Positions 12,661 to 25,700 of a stretch of 64,000 bases of DNA are shown in pieces. The DNA comes from Phoronis australis (Eukaryota; Phoronida; Phoronidae). Position numbers and translations under genes: made by a program. Location of the stretch: assembly GCA_002633005.1 (NCBI GenBank), contig NMRA01000283.1, positions 62,001 to 126,000 of the forward strand, written 5' to 3'. Every line of letters begins with the position of its first letter. Position 1 is the first letter of the stretch. The notes beneath the pieces were generated by a model, which saw only the letters and a list, made by a program, of their open reading frames with translations, had not been told where the DNA came from and did not search any database.

Positions 12661-14584
12661 ACCCGGAAGCTGATCTTCGCGCTAATGGCATGAAGTCGTT
12701 GTCAAGCGTCTCTTTTGTCATTAACTAGATAGAGCGCGTTTTAAAATCGTCGGGCACGTTACTCTACCAAGGTCTCCACCACGGTAATACACATTCTCAA
12801 CCACGAAACCACAGCCGTGTGTTGTAACTGAACGATTACGACGAATTGTAGCAATAATGTTAAAGTTTAAAGATCCGTAAGGTTTCATAACTTTAACCTT
12901 TTTTAGTTTTCTTCAGTGTCTTTGGTTTTATCGTTGATTAAAAAGGTAATTGAACAATAAATTTGTTTTAATTTTCTCAAAAGTGTTTTGTTTTCGCGAT
13001 ACCGGAGCCGGCTGACGCTAATCTTTTGAAATGACCACTAACCGTTCCTCTGTTCCGCTGATGTGTTTTCACCAGCATATAACACACGCAGAATCTCCGA
13101 TTCGGTTAACGGTAGACGTTCACTTGAATCAGATATAAACAATATTAGAATAAAACTGAAAGCAAAAAATTGCGTGCTGATAACAGGTCCGCAAGATGGT
13201 CCACGGGTAAGTCTCTAGTAGCACAACTGAGGCTCGAAATCGCCGATACCCCAGTTCTTCTTCCAAACAAGTTTGTCAAACGCCAAATATCTGCCGACAT
13301 GTCTCTGCTGTACATCTTCTTATCAACTTCTGACATTGTTACCCAGTTTCAAAATCATGCGACTAGAATCCGCGGACAAATTTCTAAATCAACATACACC
13401 GTGTTCTATTCGCCTGTCTTGCTCCTGTTCCAGTACTTTTTCGGTCATAGTAACACGAGCACTTTTATTAGCTCAGAAAACAATAATAATCAAACCTTCA
13501 ACTTCCACTGCCGCAAAAATCGCCTTGCTTTGGTTCCCATTTAAAGGAAATTGTCATGTAACCATGTATGACAAACGAAATGAGAGCTGCCTCCAGGAAA
13601 CCCTTCACTGAGTTATGAACTGATCCGCCAAGGTTAACAGTTTCTCGGCCGGCAGATCTGACCTTGTTCCTGTCTTCCCTGCCACGCGAGAGCGTGCATT
13701 CTTGGTTTTTTACGTATGATGTTCTGCTGCAAGTAAAGCGCAATCCAATAAATACAGGAGCCGTTCCAGTTCCAGGAAAGTTACAGCGAGTCCTTGTTAG
13801 ATCGTGAACATGGAAAATATGGTTTCTTCAACAGGTCTTTGGATTTACTGCAGAAAAGAAAAATGAATTAATTACAAAAAGTCGCGTAATTTAGCCGCGC
13901 AATGGCAGCCGTCTGATCGTTTGAGATAAGTGGCATTTATCTGTGTTCATTTTTTCGGCATACCTGATATCTGTGATTACTTTTCTGATTTCCAAAACGT
14001 TTGTGTTAATTAGTAAGCAAAGCCTAAAAGAAAATTCGCGTGCACGGATTTTACTTTTTGTTTTGTGACTTATTAATCGAACGTTAAAGTTTGGAGAATT
14101 GCCGCGACTTCTGTTTTAAAAATACTAAGAAATAAAGTTGCTGAAAGGCGAAAACGAAGGGAAGAATCTTTAAATCTTTATTTAGCATGATTGTATAATA
14201 CAGTGTTTTGGTTATATTTTGACAATAGTCGCAACAAATGAAAAAGATAAATTTTATAGCACATTTTCTAAAAAAAGAAAAAGTCATTTTTGTATGTCCC
14301 AAACGTAGAGTTTTGATTTTGATCGTTCATAACAGTATCTTTAAAAAGGGTTTCAGTAAAGTATGCCAAAATCTCTTTGACTGAAAGTGAATGGAACCAT
14401 ATAAAATACAAAACGGATCTTAAGACTTTTGCCTGTGACTTGTGTTGCCGGCTCATTCGACGAAAGTTTAAGCGTGGTATTTTGAGGTATAAGAATTCAA
14501 CATTGACAGCGAAACAGGCCGAAATGCAGCTTTAAAACTAAACGCACATACTCATTGTGTCACAAAATGGATATTATGGTTCTC
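12661..14584. other. Intergenic, nothing supported
   Basis: A 124-codon ORF at 13170-13544 overlaps another in a second frame; neither has family motifs. No RNA gene or repeat structure recognised. Confidence 0.55.
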
Positions 14585-14810
14585 GACGAGTGGTCTTTCC
14601 CTACAGTTGTCGTCAGTACAGCTCGCCTAAAGAGTAAATCACGCTTGTCCGTTTGGAAGAATTTGTAGGATTGTTCAACATTTGTCCCAAACTTTTGAGG
14701 GCTGACGAAGGTTACAAAGCTTTTTTGAGTGTAGGACGATAAACCTGTTGTTAGTATTTATTAACCGGCAAACGCTGGGTTTAGTATCTTTTTTTAAGCA
14801 AAATGAGATT
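14585..14810. repeat. Old interspersed repeat, copy 2 of a pair with 3676-3910
   Basis: Collinear but diverged match to copy 1, in the same orientation. It includes CCTACAGTTGTCGT, AAACTTTTGAGGGCTGACGA, and GGGTTTAGTATC near the end. Confidence 0.5.
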
Positions 14811-16600
14811 CATGCGTATATAGAGTACACGCATATAGGATCTGCAGTCTAAATCTCGAGCACTAACCATTCGCTTAATAATTGCAGGAAACCTGAAAAA
14901 TGGAGAAACTTTTGTGATTGATTCTACGTGTAGAATGGTTATTTTTCCACAAGGTTACAAACAGTAGCTTTCAAAATAAACTGTACACCGTCGAAATTTG
15001 ACAAAGTTTCGGTGAACAAAGCATAGAATAAGTAACTTTCTGTTTTTGACTACATTAACCGTTTCAACTCTGGCTAAATCTGCGAAATCTCGACTGGTGT
15101 CGCTCACTGTTGAAATGGCGACAACAAATTATGCAAGTCCTGTTTTTTAAATTAATGAACCACTATGCATTTCTTTCCGCCAAATTTGAGTAGCAAGCGG
15201 AAGTCGCTTTCTCGCTCTCAATACTGTAGAGAGCGCCATTAAAGTTCCCTACTATCGCCTAAGCGCAATAACGCTACACTCAGACTAAAGTTCGCCAAAA
15301 ATACAATTTTATTGGGATTAAAGTTCAACTAAACTGCCAGTTAAAACAAAAATGGCAAGAAGTTCGTCCAAATCACAGTTAGTGTCTAGCAGAGTTCAGC
15401 CGGGGTCTGTCACGCATAAGTTGAGAACTGCAGTAATTGGTGTGAATGGTGTTTCAAATGAAGCAAATGCTCTATAATAATCGCCTCCTTTAATTAATAG
15501 CCCGGTGAACGAAGTGCAAAAGTGAGATGTAATCAAGACACGAAGTCCCCAGAGAATCTGATCGTATCAGCTCGTGACACATCAATCTGTTCCTGTTTAC
15601 AATACTGTCAAATATAAAAGGCTGCGATGAAAATGTTTTGGTTCATTAACTGGATGTCTGAAGACTATTTGATGGAAACACGATGAACTCATCAACTAAA
15701 TATATCGCGTTTGTTTGATCACAGGGCACGTTAATGTTACATTCGTTATTTAAAATAAATTGAAATCGCATATTGATGCAAAATCAAATACAACGATTCG
15801 CTTCTGTAAATTTGGCTAACATTTCTGAGGATGAAGTTCAAAAATTGAAATCAAACTGCAAAGCATAACTGAAGTTAATATAGAAAATGGACATGATTGA
15901 AAACATGAAACTGAACCAGACTATCACTCACAGACCCACTCAAGCACGCAGTCACTCAATATCATCCCCCACACACGTTATTACACAGTATCCCACTTTT
16001 AATGCATAAATAAATATTTGAGTTTTTACTGGCTATGCAATTTTCACTGTTATCATGATATCCCTAATCAGTGCACTGGGCCCTCAGATCCAATTTCAAG
16101 TGTCAAATTCGGAACACGGCGCATTCGTAACGGAACTATGGCTAAGTGTAGGATCTCCCGCGATATCCCAGGCGACCGGCAGTGGCGCTGCGCACTACGA
16201 CTCCGTTTCCGTCGTCTGCTCCACTGTGCAATGGAGAAAATTTACTTCATTTTTTAGAGAAAATGGAACCTGAGTGACGATGAAAAAACAGAAGCTGCGG
16301 GTAAGATGTGAAATTTAATCGAAGCCTAAGTGAATCCCTCAGAAACTCATTAATTCTCTCTTTGTCAAACCTTAACTTAAGACGATTTCCAAAGCAATCC
16401 CGTCATTATTGCCAACACGAAAAACGGATTTGGTCTTTCGGGCATTTGAACACTATTTTAAATACAACAAATTTGCTTAGAACCGATTACACAAAATATA
16501 AAATGTGTAATAAGCATTACAAAAAGAAGGTTTCGCGCGCAAACGCTGTGGACCATAAACAAGTACATGTAGGTCTCTTAGTTACTGTTTAATATTGAAG
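14811..16600. other. Intergenic, nothing supported
   Basis: AT-rich text. Two overlapping short ORFs at 16018-16273 are in different frames over the same GC-richer patch and show no motif. Confidence 0.5.
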
Positions 16601-16602
16601 TC

Positions 16603-16725
16603 GTGGTGGTGTAGTGGCAAAGCACGCGCGTCCTATCAGCCAGGTCGTGAGTTCGAGTCTGTGAAACTCGCAATTTTTCTTGTGTGACACATGCTCCGTG
16701 TTTTTTTTTTCCTTTTTTTCTTGGA
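16603..16725 (+). repeat. tRNA-like SINE head
   Basis: GGTGGTGTAGTGGCAAAGCA resembles a tRNA 5' region/A box. About 35 bp further, GAGTTCGAGTCTG matches the B box (GGTTCGANNC). A run of ten T at about 16701-16710 could end polymerase III transcription. The acceptor stem does not close well, so this is more likely the 5' head of a tRNA-derived SINE than a working tRNA gene. Confidence 0.55.
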
Positions 16726-16786
16726 TAATACATCAGAAATCAAGGAAAATGCTTGATTTTTAGAGGAAAAAACAGAAAAATTTCCT

Positions 16787-16892
16787 CCCCCCATTCGGTG
16801 CTGTGCGCATCTGCAATCGTGGTTTGCGCAAATGCTTACAGCCGGAAAAAATGTTGGGCCCCCCCTTGTGATATCCTAGATCCGCCACTGTG
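16787..16892 (-). repeat. Interspersed element fragment with CAGTGGCGGATC end
   Basis: Read on the minus strand it begins CAGTGGCGGATCTAGGATAT and then has a G tract. This resembles the end of the element at 12029 (CAGGGGCGGATCCAGGATTT). The second terminus is not found, so it is probably truncated. Confidence 0.45.
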
Positions 16893-17389
16893 TTACAGAT
16901 ATAAAATGCAGAAACAAAATGCCTAGCTATATAGGATAGGATGTCGACATGTCGACCAGTTGTCTCGCTTAACAGATTCAATTTCTCTTCGATAATCTCG
17001 GTCAAAATCAACCTAGACTTTCATTAACCAAAGCTCACTCCCGCAAAATTTCACTTTTTCAAGCGTGGCACGAATCGCCTTCCTTGAGGTTTGAAATTTT
17101 CAAGAAGGAATTTGTGGAAAGAATTCTGTCTAAGGTTATGTAGGACCTAAGAAAAGTGTCCAAAAGTTTCTGCCTTCGGAACACCACATCTCAAAAATGG
17201 TTGATCCTATTCAGATTCCACTTCCACATACAACGTGTACATGTTTGTTTATCCACCGTTTTCCAACACGCGGCAATTAAGAATTGTCATTTAAATTGTT
17301 CCGCTTTTGCATGAGGGTCTGTCAAAGATAGGAGTGTCATGGTTTTTGCGAAAAAAACTCAAAGTTTGCATCGAACAAAAACGAAATGA

Positions 17390-17690
17390 TATTTCAGAGA
17401 ACTGCAACGGCGCTTCTGAGATTTCATCTAGAGCATTTATATCAAATAAAATGTTGCAGTTATTTTGGCATGATTGTATCTTTCTTGTTTTGCTAAAATT
17501 ACTACCTCCTATTAAGACATGATCACTTGACTCAATTCAAGACATATTGCTATTGAAGCTGTATAACTTGAATTCTAGAGCCTTTTTACTTTAAACAAAT
17601 ACATACTTTTACAGACTTAGTTTATAAATCATTGTAGATACTGGGCACACACTTGTCAACAAGGCCCTATATAACCTTAAAAATCTAAAT
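17390..17690. repeat. Interspersed repeat related to 51783-52560
   Basis: Shares in order AGAxAACTGxAACxGC, TTATATCAAAxAAA, a CTAAAxTTACTA segment, and TTGTxxAxAAGGCCxxxATA-AACCTTA with 51783-52070. Diverged; the class is unknown. Confidence 0.45.
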
Positions 17691-19733
17691 TGGAACCATT
17701 TATTTTTAGGATATTTTGTGGTGAAATTAGAAAGAGAATATATATTTTTCCAGTTAATTTTTTATCCGAACTAATGATGACCATGATTTTAATACAGCTT
17801 TTCAGTCTTGTTGAAAAAAAGTTACGAAGTTCACAAACCCGTTTCCGAAGTTAACATAGAAAGTAAGGAACACGTCTTGTGAGCACACGTGATTATTTTA
17901 CAGCTATGCAGTTACACTCTATACAGAAATTCGTTTTAACACAAAAATGGTTACAAGGTAATTATACAGTAGTATTTCGACAGTTGAATTCCTAACAAAT
18001 ACAATCCCCTCTAGCCCTAAAATCCGACAGTGATTAAAAAATGCGTTCTTCGGAGCTGAATCCTACCTTGTCCCAAAGCCCCGCGCAGCACAATCTTCGA
18101 AAACAATTGCGTTTGTTTATGGGTTGCGATGGAACCCTTTTTTACTACGGCGAGCTGAATCAACTTGAGTTCACTGACAACGTCAACAGAAAGATTCAAA
18201 ACTCCTAATTTATTTTACTCTAGTTTGAAATTTTTTCGAGTACGGCTTGACCTACTTGGTGTGTGACATGGTTATTAATAAGACTCGACTACAAAGATTC
18301 AAATTAAATTTTAGGATATGAAGTCAGAAACGCTTGCAGTATGTCAAAATATATATTGTCATTTTATTGGCAGGCACTGTCTAGAACAAAATTATTTTAA
18401 AAGAGCAATGCCGTTTCAACTCACAACACAGAGAAAATTAAATCACAGAACACCTTCTCATTTGAAATGAGCTTTTCTCAAATAAATGAGCTTCGAAAAA
18501 AGGACTTAAATTGAATACTTAATAAGGTATTGCCCAGACAATGCCACACTTGCAAATTCATTAATCGGTCTATCTTATATATGGTGTGGTGGCCACAAGG
18601 ACGTAATGCATCTTTTTGTTGACCAGTGGTTTGTCACGTCCGCGTGCATGAACATGAAAACAAATTTTCTAGAATTTCGATGTCTTTTTGGTTAGTAATG
18701 TTCATATGCTGTAACTTGAATTGCGTCAAGCACAGGGGTAGCATAAAATCATACGCACGAGCATCGCATCTATAGCACGAACACTTTATCGTGCGTATGA
18801 TTTGTGTTTGCATGTGTGATAATTGTGGTTCGTGCGCATGATGATCGTATGCGTGATTCTTACTTATGCATGAGTCATGGGTTCATATGCATGATTCATA
18901 GGTTAGTAGGTGGCTCGTGTGGACGATTCTATGCCAAGATTAATCTAGGTCGCCCCAAAATAAATTCTAATGCTGCTATTTATTGATTTAAAACTTCTTT
19001 ATTTAAAATTGCATAACTCCTACTCCCTCACACACCTGTTCCGTGAACATTCATCTGAGCCCAGTGAGTGAGAAAGGTTCATGAGGGTGCAGTTACATCA
19101 CTATGGAACCAAAAGGGTCTCGTGCTAATGGCTGTGAACTACATGTAGTTCGTCGACGATCTTCAGAAAAAAATCTATTTTGAGAAAAACTAAAACGACT
19201 ATAAACCCACGTTGTGTCCAAGAAGGCGCCAACTTTTGATTTATACCACACACCGGTTTTTACTGGAATGAAAAGAGATGTTTTTTTTTTGTTTGCAGAG
19301 GTCTAACATTATGTTTGTACCATTCATATTTCCATATTTAATATGAAAATAACCTGTGTAAATAAGTGTTTGATCGCATAATTCAGTCCAGTTTGTAAAA
19401 GCAAGATGTCAAATTTTGCCTTTTAGACACCAATTTTCTTCACCGGTGTAATTGCGCATATAGTGCCGGCCATCATATTATGATTGCTCACGTCAGATTA
19501 TCTGAATGCTGACGGCGCAGGTTACAACGCCAACTAAAGCGGCTGTGCTATTGGGCAGCTCCGGTCGACATCCAGAGAAGCGACAACGCTTGGCATTCAA
19601 ATTTCCCGTCAGAGGGCGCGTTGTACAGCTATTCATTGTTAGTAACAGCTTACCTTAGATACCGACACAGGTAATATGGCGGTCACGGTCAGCTAAAAGT
19701 CCGGTCAATAGTATCTGGGATATGTCTTAAAAA
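17691..19733. other. Intergenic; upstream region of the NWD-like gene
   Basis: No exon seen. A small inverted repeat at about 18748-18804 (ATCATACGCACGA / TCGTGCGTATGAT) is followed by degenerate GCATGATTCATATG-like units to about 18900. The promoter of the downstream gene should lie near 19500-19730; no TATA box stands out. A two-codon upstream ORF (ATG TCT TAA) precedes the start codon. Confidence 0.45.
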
Positions 19734-22700
19734 ATGTCAGGCACGTTTGAAAGGACAGGTCTCGGACCACTAGAATTCTTTCCAGCGAAATATGGAGTGC
19801 AGAGGTCGTTGTCCGGTAAGTGAATATTGATATGAAATTATATAGTGTAGTGATATTTCAGCGACTGAACGATACACTAGATCGACTCAATTGCCGACTG
19901 GCAGGGTTCGCCGTCAAGGTGATTGCCCTACCTCAGTGGGCCGTTGGGTACGTCGGAGTTCTCAGTGCCCAAAAGCAATTGTACTATCTGCTGACTGACC
20001 CACTGAGCCTATTAGTCCGATTTCTCATTGAGGACAACTTTCACCGAAATGTCTCTTTCCACCAGATGACGGCTGGCCTAGGCGGCCGGGCACCCGGATG
20101 CGCCGTCAGACTCAAGGTCTGGTGAGTGGCCGGGCTGAACCCGTCGAAAACGGCAGCGGCGTTGACAACTGAGACGCTGAGTCGATTTCCCAGTGACAAC
20201 AGGTTTTGCTATTTGGGTAGAAAACCGATTGTGGATTGAAGAATACCGTGACAAATCACCGTCAGATTTCTCGCGGCGTCTCTACTGACTTATTGTATAG
20301 GGAACCTCATCTAAAATCGATATCTAATCAATTACAGTTAATTATTAACAGCAAGTCAAGACACCTACTAGGCCACTGAGTTAGGGTTGCGCCACAGACC
20401 GGCTGCTTTAGGTCCTCTCTCAGTGAACCCCATTTCAGTGGACCGTCAGCACTAGCTGGCCGGTACTGCACCGTGGAAAACTGTTCTTGAACCGACCGGC
20501 TGGATACTGTGCCATGCACGAAGTGCCTTGCCTATGGGGCGTAAGTGTTGAGCCAGTGGGCTTTCCCTTCAGACTTTCTGTGAAAGTGTACCTTTTCACA
20601 TTTTATTGGCTACCGACGAGTGAAGGGTTGTAGGCGTTAATTTACTTGCACTTATGCAGGAGATGTCATGATGCAGTCACATTACATTTAGAATTGTTGA
20701 CCGACGGTAAACAATAACGACAGTAGGCCTACAAACTGTATTGCCTTTGAATTCAGTGGGGAGACTAGAATCGATTAGCCCAGCTATATATATACTAGTC
20801 CTTAAAATCCCTTCCAAACTATACGCAGCGAAACATGTACATGTAGATGAAAGTTATTTAATAGAGCACATTTGTCAACTATACTAGTGCTGGATTTAGC
20901 CTTTGATGCCCTGACCAGGATTTTTTGTATGGTTGCATGCTTCCAGTTTTTGTGGTACAGATCACCTAACGCACTCGAAAACCGTGACGAGCTCTTTTTT
21001 CTTACATACTTCGAAAAATTCCGACAAACGGCTTATGCACAGATTTTCCAAAGCAAATTTATTCCGATATATAGACGAATTTTTTAGGGAATTTTAAACA
21101 GTTTACTGCGCCAGTTTCTTCAGGGATCCCTCTGGCAAGGGACTATGGAGTCATCTGTTGCTGTTTTTTTAATTGTGCATCACTTGATATAAATTGGGAA
21201 CTTTACGGAGGGCGGCCGTGATGATAGCATCTACTGCTGCGCATTTCTACTCCACTTTTTCCAATCTCCTCGGAAAATAAAGGGAAGGGGAAAATCTATG
21301 AATTATTCATTTCCAAATTGTATGTAAAACCTGTCGCGGAATTGAAGTGGGAGAGAGAAATTAACTTAGTCCTGGAAAAAAAATGATTCTGTGATTTATC
21401 ATTGTACTTACGATGTCAGACTCAGATGGTTTCAATTCCGTATCAACCTCAGACTTATTGGTACAAACTCTTATTTAAAGAAAATAGGTGTTAGTGAATC
21501 GTCTTTATGTTCTTTCTGTGAGCAACATGAAGAAACAATCCTACATTTGTATTGGGAATGTTCACTTGTTCAGAAGTTTTTGGGATGTTTAAAAACATGG
21601 ATGATAAATCAGTGCAATTTCCCTCTGCAGTTAAATATGTCTTCCGCCTTGTTTGGAAACCCAGCCTGTAGATTAGAAGTTGTAAAGTTAATTCTTTGCT
21701 TAGCGAAATTTCATTTATATAGGCAAAGACTGTAAACGGCTAAGCCCAATTTTCAGTCAATTTTACGTGAGGTATGTGATTACTACAATCTGGAAAAATT
21801 ATTTACAATGATAAATTGGATCTTGAGAGATTCCAGACAAGGTGGTCTTCTTTTTTGCCTAACTAGTTTTTATAGGGTCCGATAATGTTCGTAATTTGTT
21901 TGATAAACACTTAACTAGATTTCATATTGCTGCACAACTATGTACTGGTTGGTTGAATTAAAAAATGTTTCACCCCAAAAAAAAAAACTGCTGCGCATTT
22001 CCTGCTTTCGAAATTTTTAATCATTTCGCAGTAGGACCCGGGCCTTTGGAGCGTAACCGCTGATCATCCAAGCCTACTTTTCCTGATATTTTTATTTATA
22101 CCCTTTCCTGTTCAGGGGTCACCCACGGAAGGATCGAGCCCCAACAATGAAGTTTTCATTTCCTTAATCCTTTCATATTCAGACGGACTCCTTGTTGGAG
22201 CAACTGCTGCTACTAACGACCCTATCCGTGATAACTATTCACGAAGATAAAATTTCAAATTCGTCGAGAAACAGCAGCAACAAGACATACAATAAGTAGG
22301 AGGTTTACAAAAAGTCTTTCTGTGTGCGCCTTTATAGGTCTTATTTTGTTGACGATGTGACTGTCCAACATCTCAATGTTATTTTTTTCATTCTAACAAT
22401 ACCTGCCTGCCAGGGTTCATTGGTTTCTGATGTACACGTTTATGTGACTACGAAAATCGACTGGTTCATAATTAATTGACCATTCAGTGAGCTTGGTTGC
22501 AGGCTGAAATTTAGGAAAATCGCTATCATCCGATTCTCACACAGCAAAGTGCAATAGGTGATTTTTGCCAATTAGCAATAACTCCGCAATAAATTGGCGT
22601 TTCGGTGAATGCTGACACTCTGGTTGATGAAATTCAGTCATTTGCCCCTTCCTCCCCGGGGGTACGACTACCAGAAACTCGTGCACCGAATTAGAGACTA

Positions 22701-25700
22701 CCGGTACTGCTGGTACGGTACCAGGCAACCGGTATCAAACCATGACACAAAGGAAGTGAACTTTCCCCACAAAAGACTGTAACTCCTGATCTCAGGTCTT
22801 ATTTTCACTCTTTGAAATTGATGAAACTAACAGAAATTCCCCGAGACGACTTTTCATTTACTCTGCAAGGTGATACTATTTCTCCCTGTATTTCTCCAAA
22901 CTTCATAGTCCCCATGAGTTTCACACATTCCCCTTAAGAGTCATTTTGGCAGTACATGTTTTTGGCACCCTAAAAATGGATTTCACAAAAACTACTGCGC
23001 GATCGCGCTCAACGTGTTCAGGTCTACAAAGTTATCATTTCTCGTGAAATATTGTTGAAACACACAATTTTCCGTTGGCCACCCCACACGGGGAAAGGGA
23101 GTTCCCCCTAACAGCAAAGTCCGCACACCAGTATGGAGCAGGGGAATGGCACGGGTTGTGAAAATTGGAACCACGAGGCGGAACAGAAGTTTGGTGAACT
23201 TGATTTAGTTTACCCCACTGCCTGCAATGCTTTTTACCTTCCTAAGTACCTGATACTAAAGTGAAAGAGAAGCTGTGATTTTAATATATATCGTTTTCTT
23301 CAATTTTTTAAATGACGTAGCATCAATTCTAAAGCTTTATGTCAGACCATGTGATGTATTCAAGTAAACCATGTGCGACAAATACGTAGCATTATGCAAT
23401 AATATAGAATACTTGAACATGTGTTGGGTCAACCGAGCCAAGTGTGTCGTTTTCACTTATCCATTAACTCTAATGTCCACAGCTCCAACAAAGTTCAAAC
23501 TTCGCAGCTATGATGGTCCAGCACCTGGAGTACAATCCCCACGGTCGGTGGAGGAGATGGAAAGTCTAGAGGAGCCATTTAAGTACTCTTATCTGAATTC
23601 GCAGCAGCAGGAAGTCGTAGTGTCTCTGCTAAACGGGAATGTCTCATTGGACAATCTGGAACGCCCCCAAACGAGACTGGTCAAGATCTACATGAGTTCG
23701 AACTACACAGGTAAGGAGATGCCGACAGGGTTATCATTCCTTACCAATCTTTTAGTAAATGCACGGATTTGTGTTCCGTGGAACTGGTGAAATAAATGAA
23801 TAGACTGGTTTCGCAAAGGAGGTATCATTTGAAACTTTGCCAAATTCAAAATAAACTTGTTCCTTAATGTCCTTCATCAAACCTAGTCTAGGTGTAATTT
23901 ACTTTCAGAGTAGTATTTTGTTTTACACCCCCGTTCTCGACTGGTAATTCTTTAATTACTACTGATTATTAAAGAACCGTGGCCCCATTTGATAGTGGTA
24001 GACGCTGAGCAAAAATTTAGACAGTAGATCGCTGTTTATCCTTTATTGGATGCCGCGTGAGGAGCACGTGATTTAGACAAGATAACGGATTTATTAAAAC
24101 ATCGTAAGTGCTTTAAATTTTATCATACATGCGTATTTTTCAGATGCTATTGAAGAACGTAACGCGTTGATGGCATCTGCCTATCCGAAATTGAAGGAAT
24201 ATTGCAGAGCGAAGTATGGCGTAGAATTTCAGGTCCGTGTTCGTTAAATTACACCCGTTATGTACACGGTTTGAAATAAATGTGCTATTCACTGGTCTAT
24301 ATAAAATAAAGTAAACATTAAATAAACGTGAACAGAGATACAACCATTTTCGACGAGAGTTGAGAAGTATCCATCGATACCTTAGTTTCTCTTAATCCTG
24401 TGGTCTGGCCAATTTAGCAACATTACGTCCCAGTATACATGAAAATATGTTCCACACTTAACACATTGTGATAGTGGCATTTATTCTGCGAGTTATTGAG
24501 ATGTATTTTCGATCGTGCAGGTGGTAGACCTAAGATGGGGTCTTCCGATCAAGACCAAAGATGAACAGTACGCCGTCGACGTCTGCCTTGAAGAGATACG
24601 AAACTGTCAAACGATGACAGCTGGGCCACATTTCATGGTAAGTACTTAAAACTGATTTAAACAAATAGAACAAATGCAATTTTAGGTTTTTAACTGGGCC
24701 AAATTTACCACTATTTGCAAAGAATTTTTATCCTTTGATGATGACTGATGAGACAAGTCTTCATTCGGGATCAAAACATGTCGCAGATATACTGCTAATA
24801 TTGCGCACTGTAGTAATGGGTTACATACTATTCAGTGTGCAACCTAAGACCCGATCTTGGAACTTTTTTGTGTATCCGCTGACCTGAACAGGCAGCAAAG
24901 ATCTGTTATTTCACGCCAGCGCATACACGGGCACATTTACTACTTATGGTCGAGGATTTAGAAATATTGGATTAGAAAACCGCATATGTATAGAATGATG
25001 GAATTCAAGATGACCGAAATGCCAAGTCATGACGTCACACCTTTCACTCAATTTTTCGTGCTCACGCCGTCCTCTTTAAAAGGTAGTTACTTATAGGTAT
25101 ATGCCACTAATATTCGCCCACAACATTTTAGGCATTTATAGGACAAAAGTATGGCTACGTGCCTCTTCCGTCGCAAATCAACAGCACGCATTTCGAACAG
25201 ATCCACGGCGCTCTGGTTGCACATGAAGTCGATGTCTCCCTACTGAATGAATGGTACAGGAATGACGAGAACAATGTGCCACCTGTCCACGTGCTACAGC
25301 CTATAGGGAGGATTCTGGGTAGGCTGGGCATTGTATATTTAGTGTCATGTCGCTAATTTCGTCTTTTTATACGAATCAGCCGATTCAATATATGGAACCC
25401 AGAACGAATTTCAGTTAATAAAGTTACTCAAACAAGGGCTTTTACAATGATCCATCTTTTTGAGAGAACTTATTTAAACGTCTTGAATGAACTAGACAAC
25501 CGTGATTGTAGGACTATAAGTATTCAGTAATGTAAGTCCGAAAAGATTTCTGCCCCCCGATTGGGACTCGCACCCAGTACCTTCTTTTCGGACTAATGCT
25601 CATTAGGCAACGTGATGTGCCCAATAGGTGGCGTGCAGACAAGTCCTAAAACTTTTTGTGATATGTGATTCCACGCCGATTTCAGATTTACATAATATAT

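Noticed and set aside
13170-13544. 124-codon ORF in intergenic DNA
   Set aside because: Overlaps a 112-codon ORF in another frame; low-complexity Asn run; no domain.
19820-20125. 101-codon ORF directly after NWD-like exon 1
   Set aside because: Begins inside the intron past a strong GTAAGT donor; exon 1 joins in phase to 23483, which carries family sequence.
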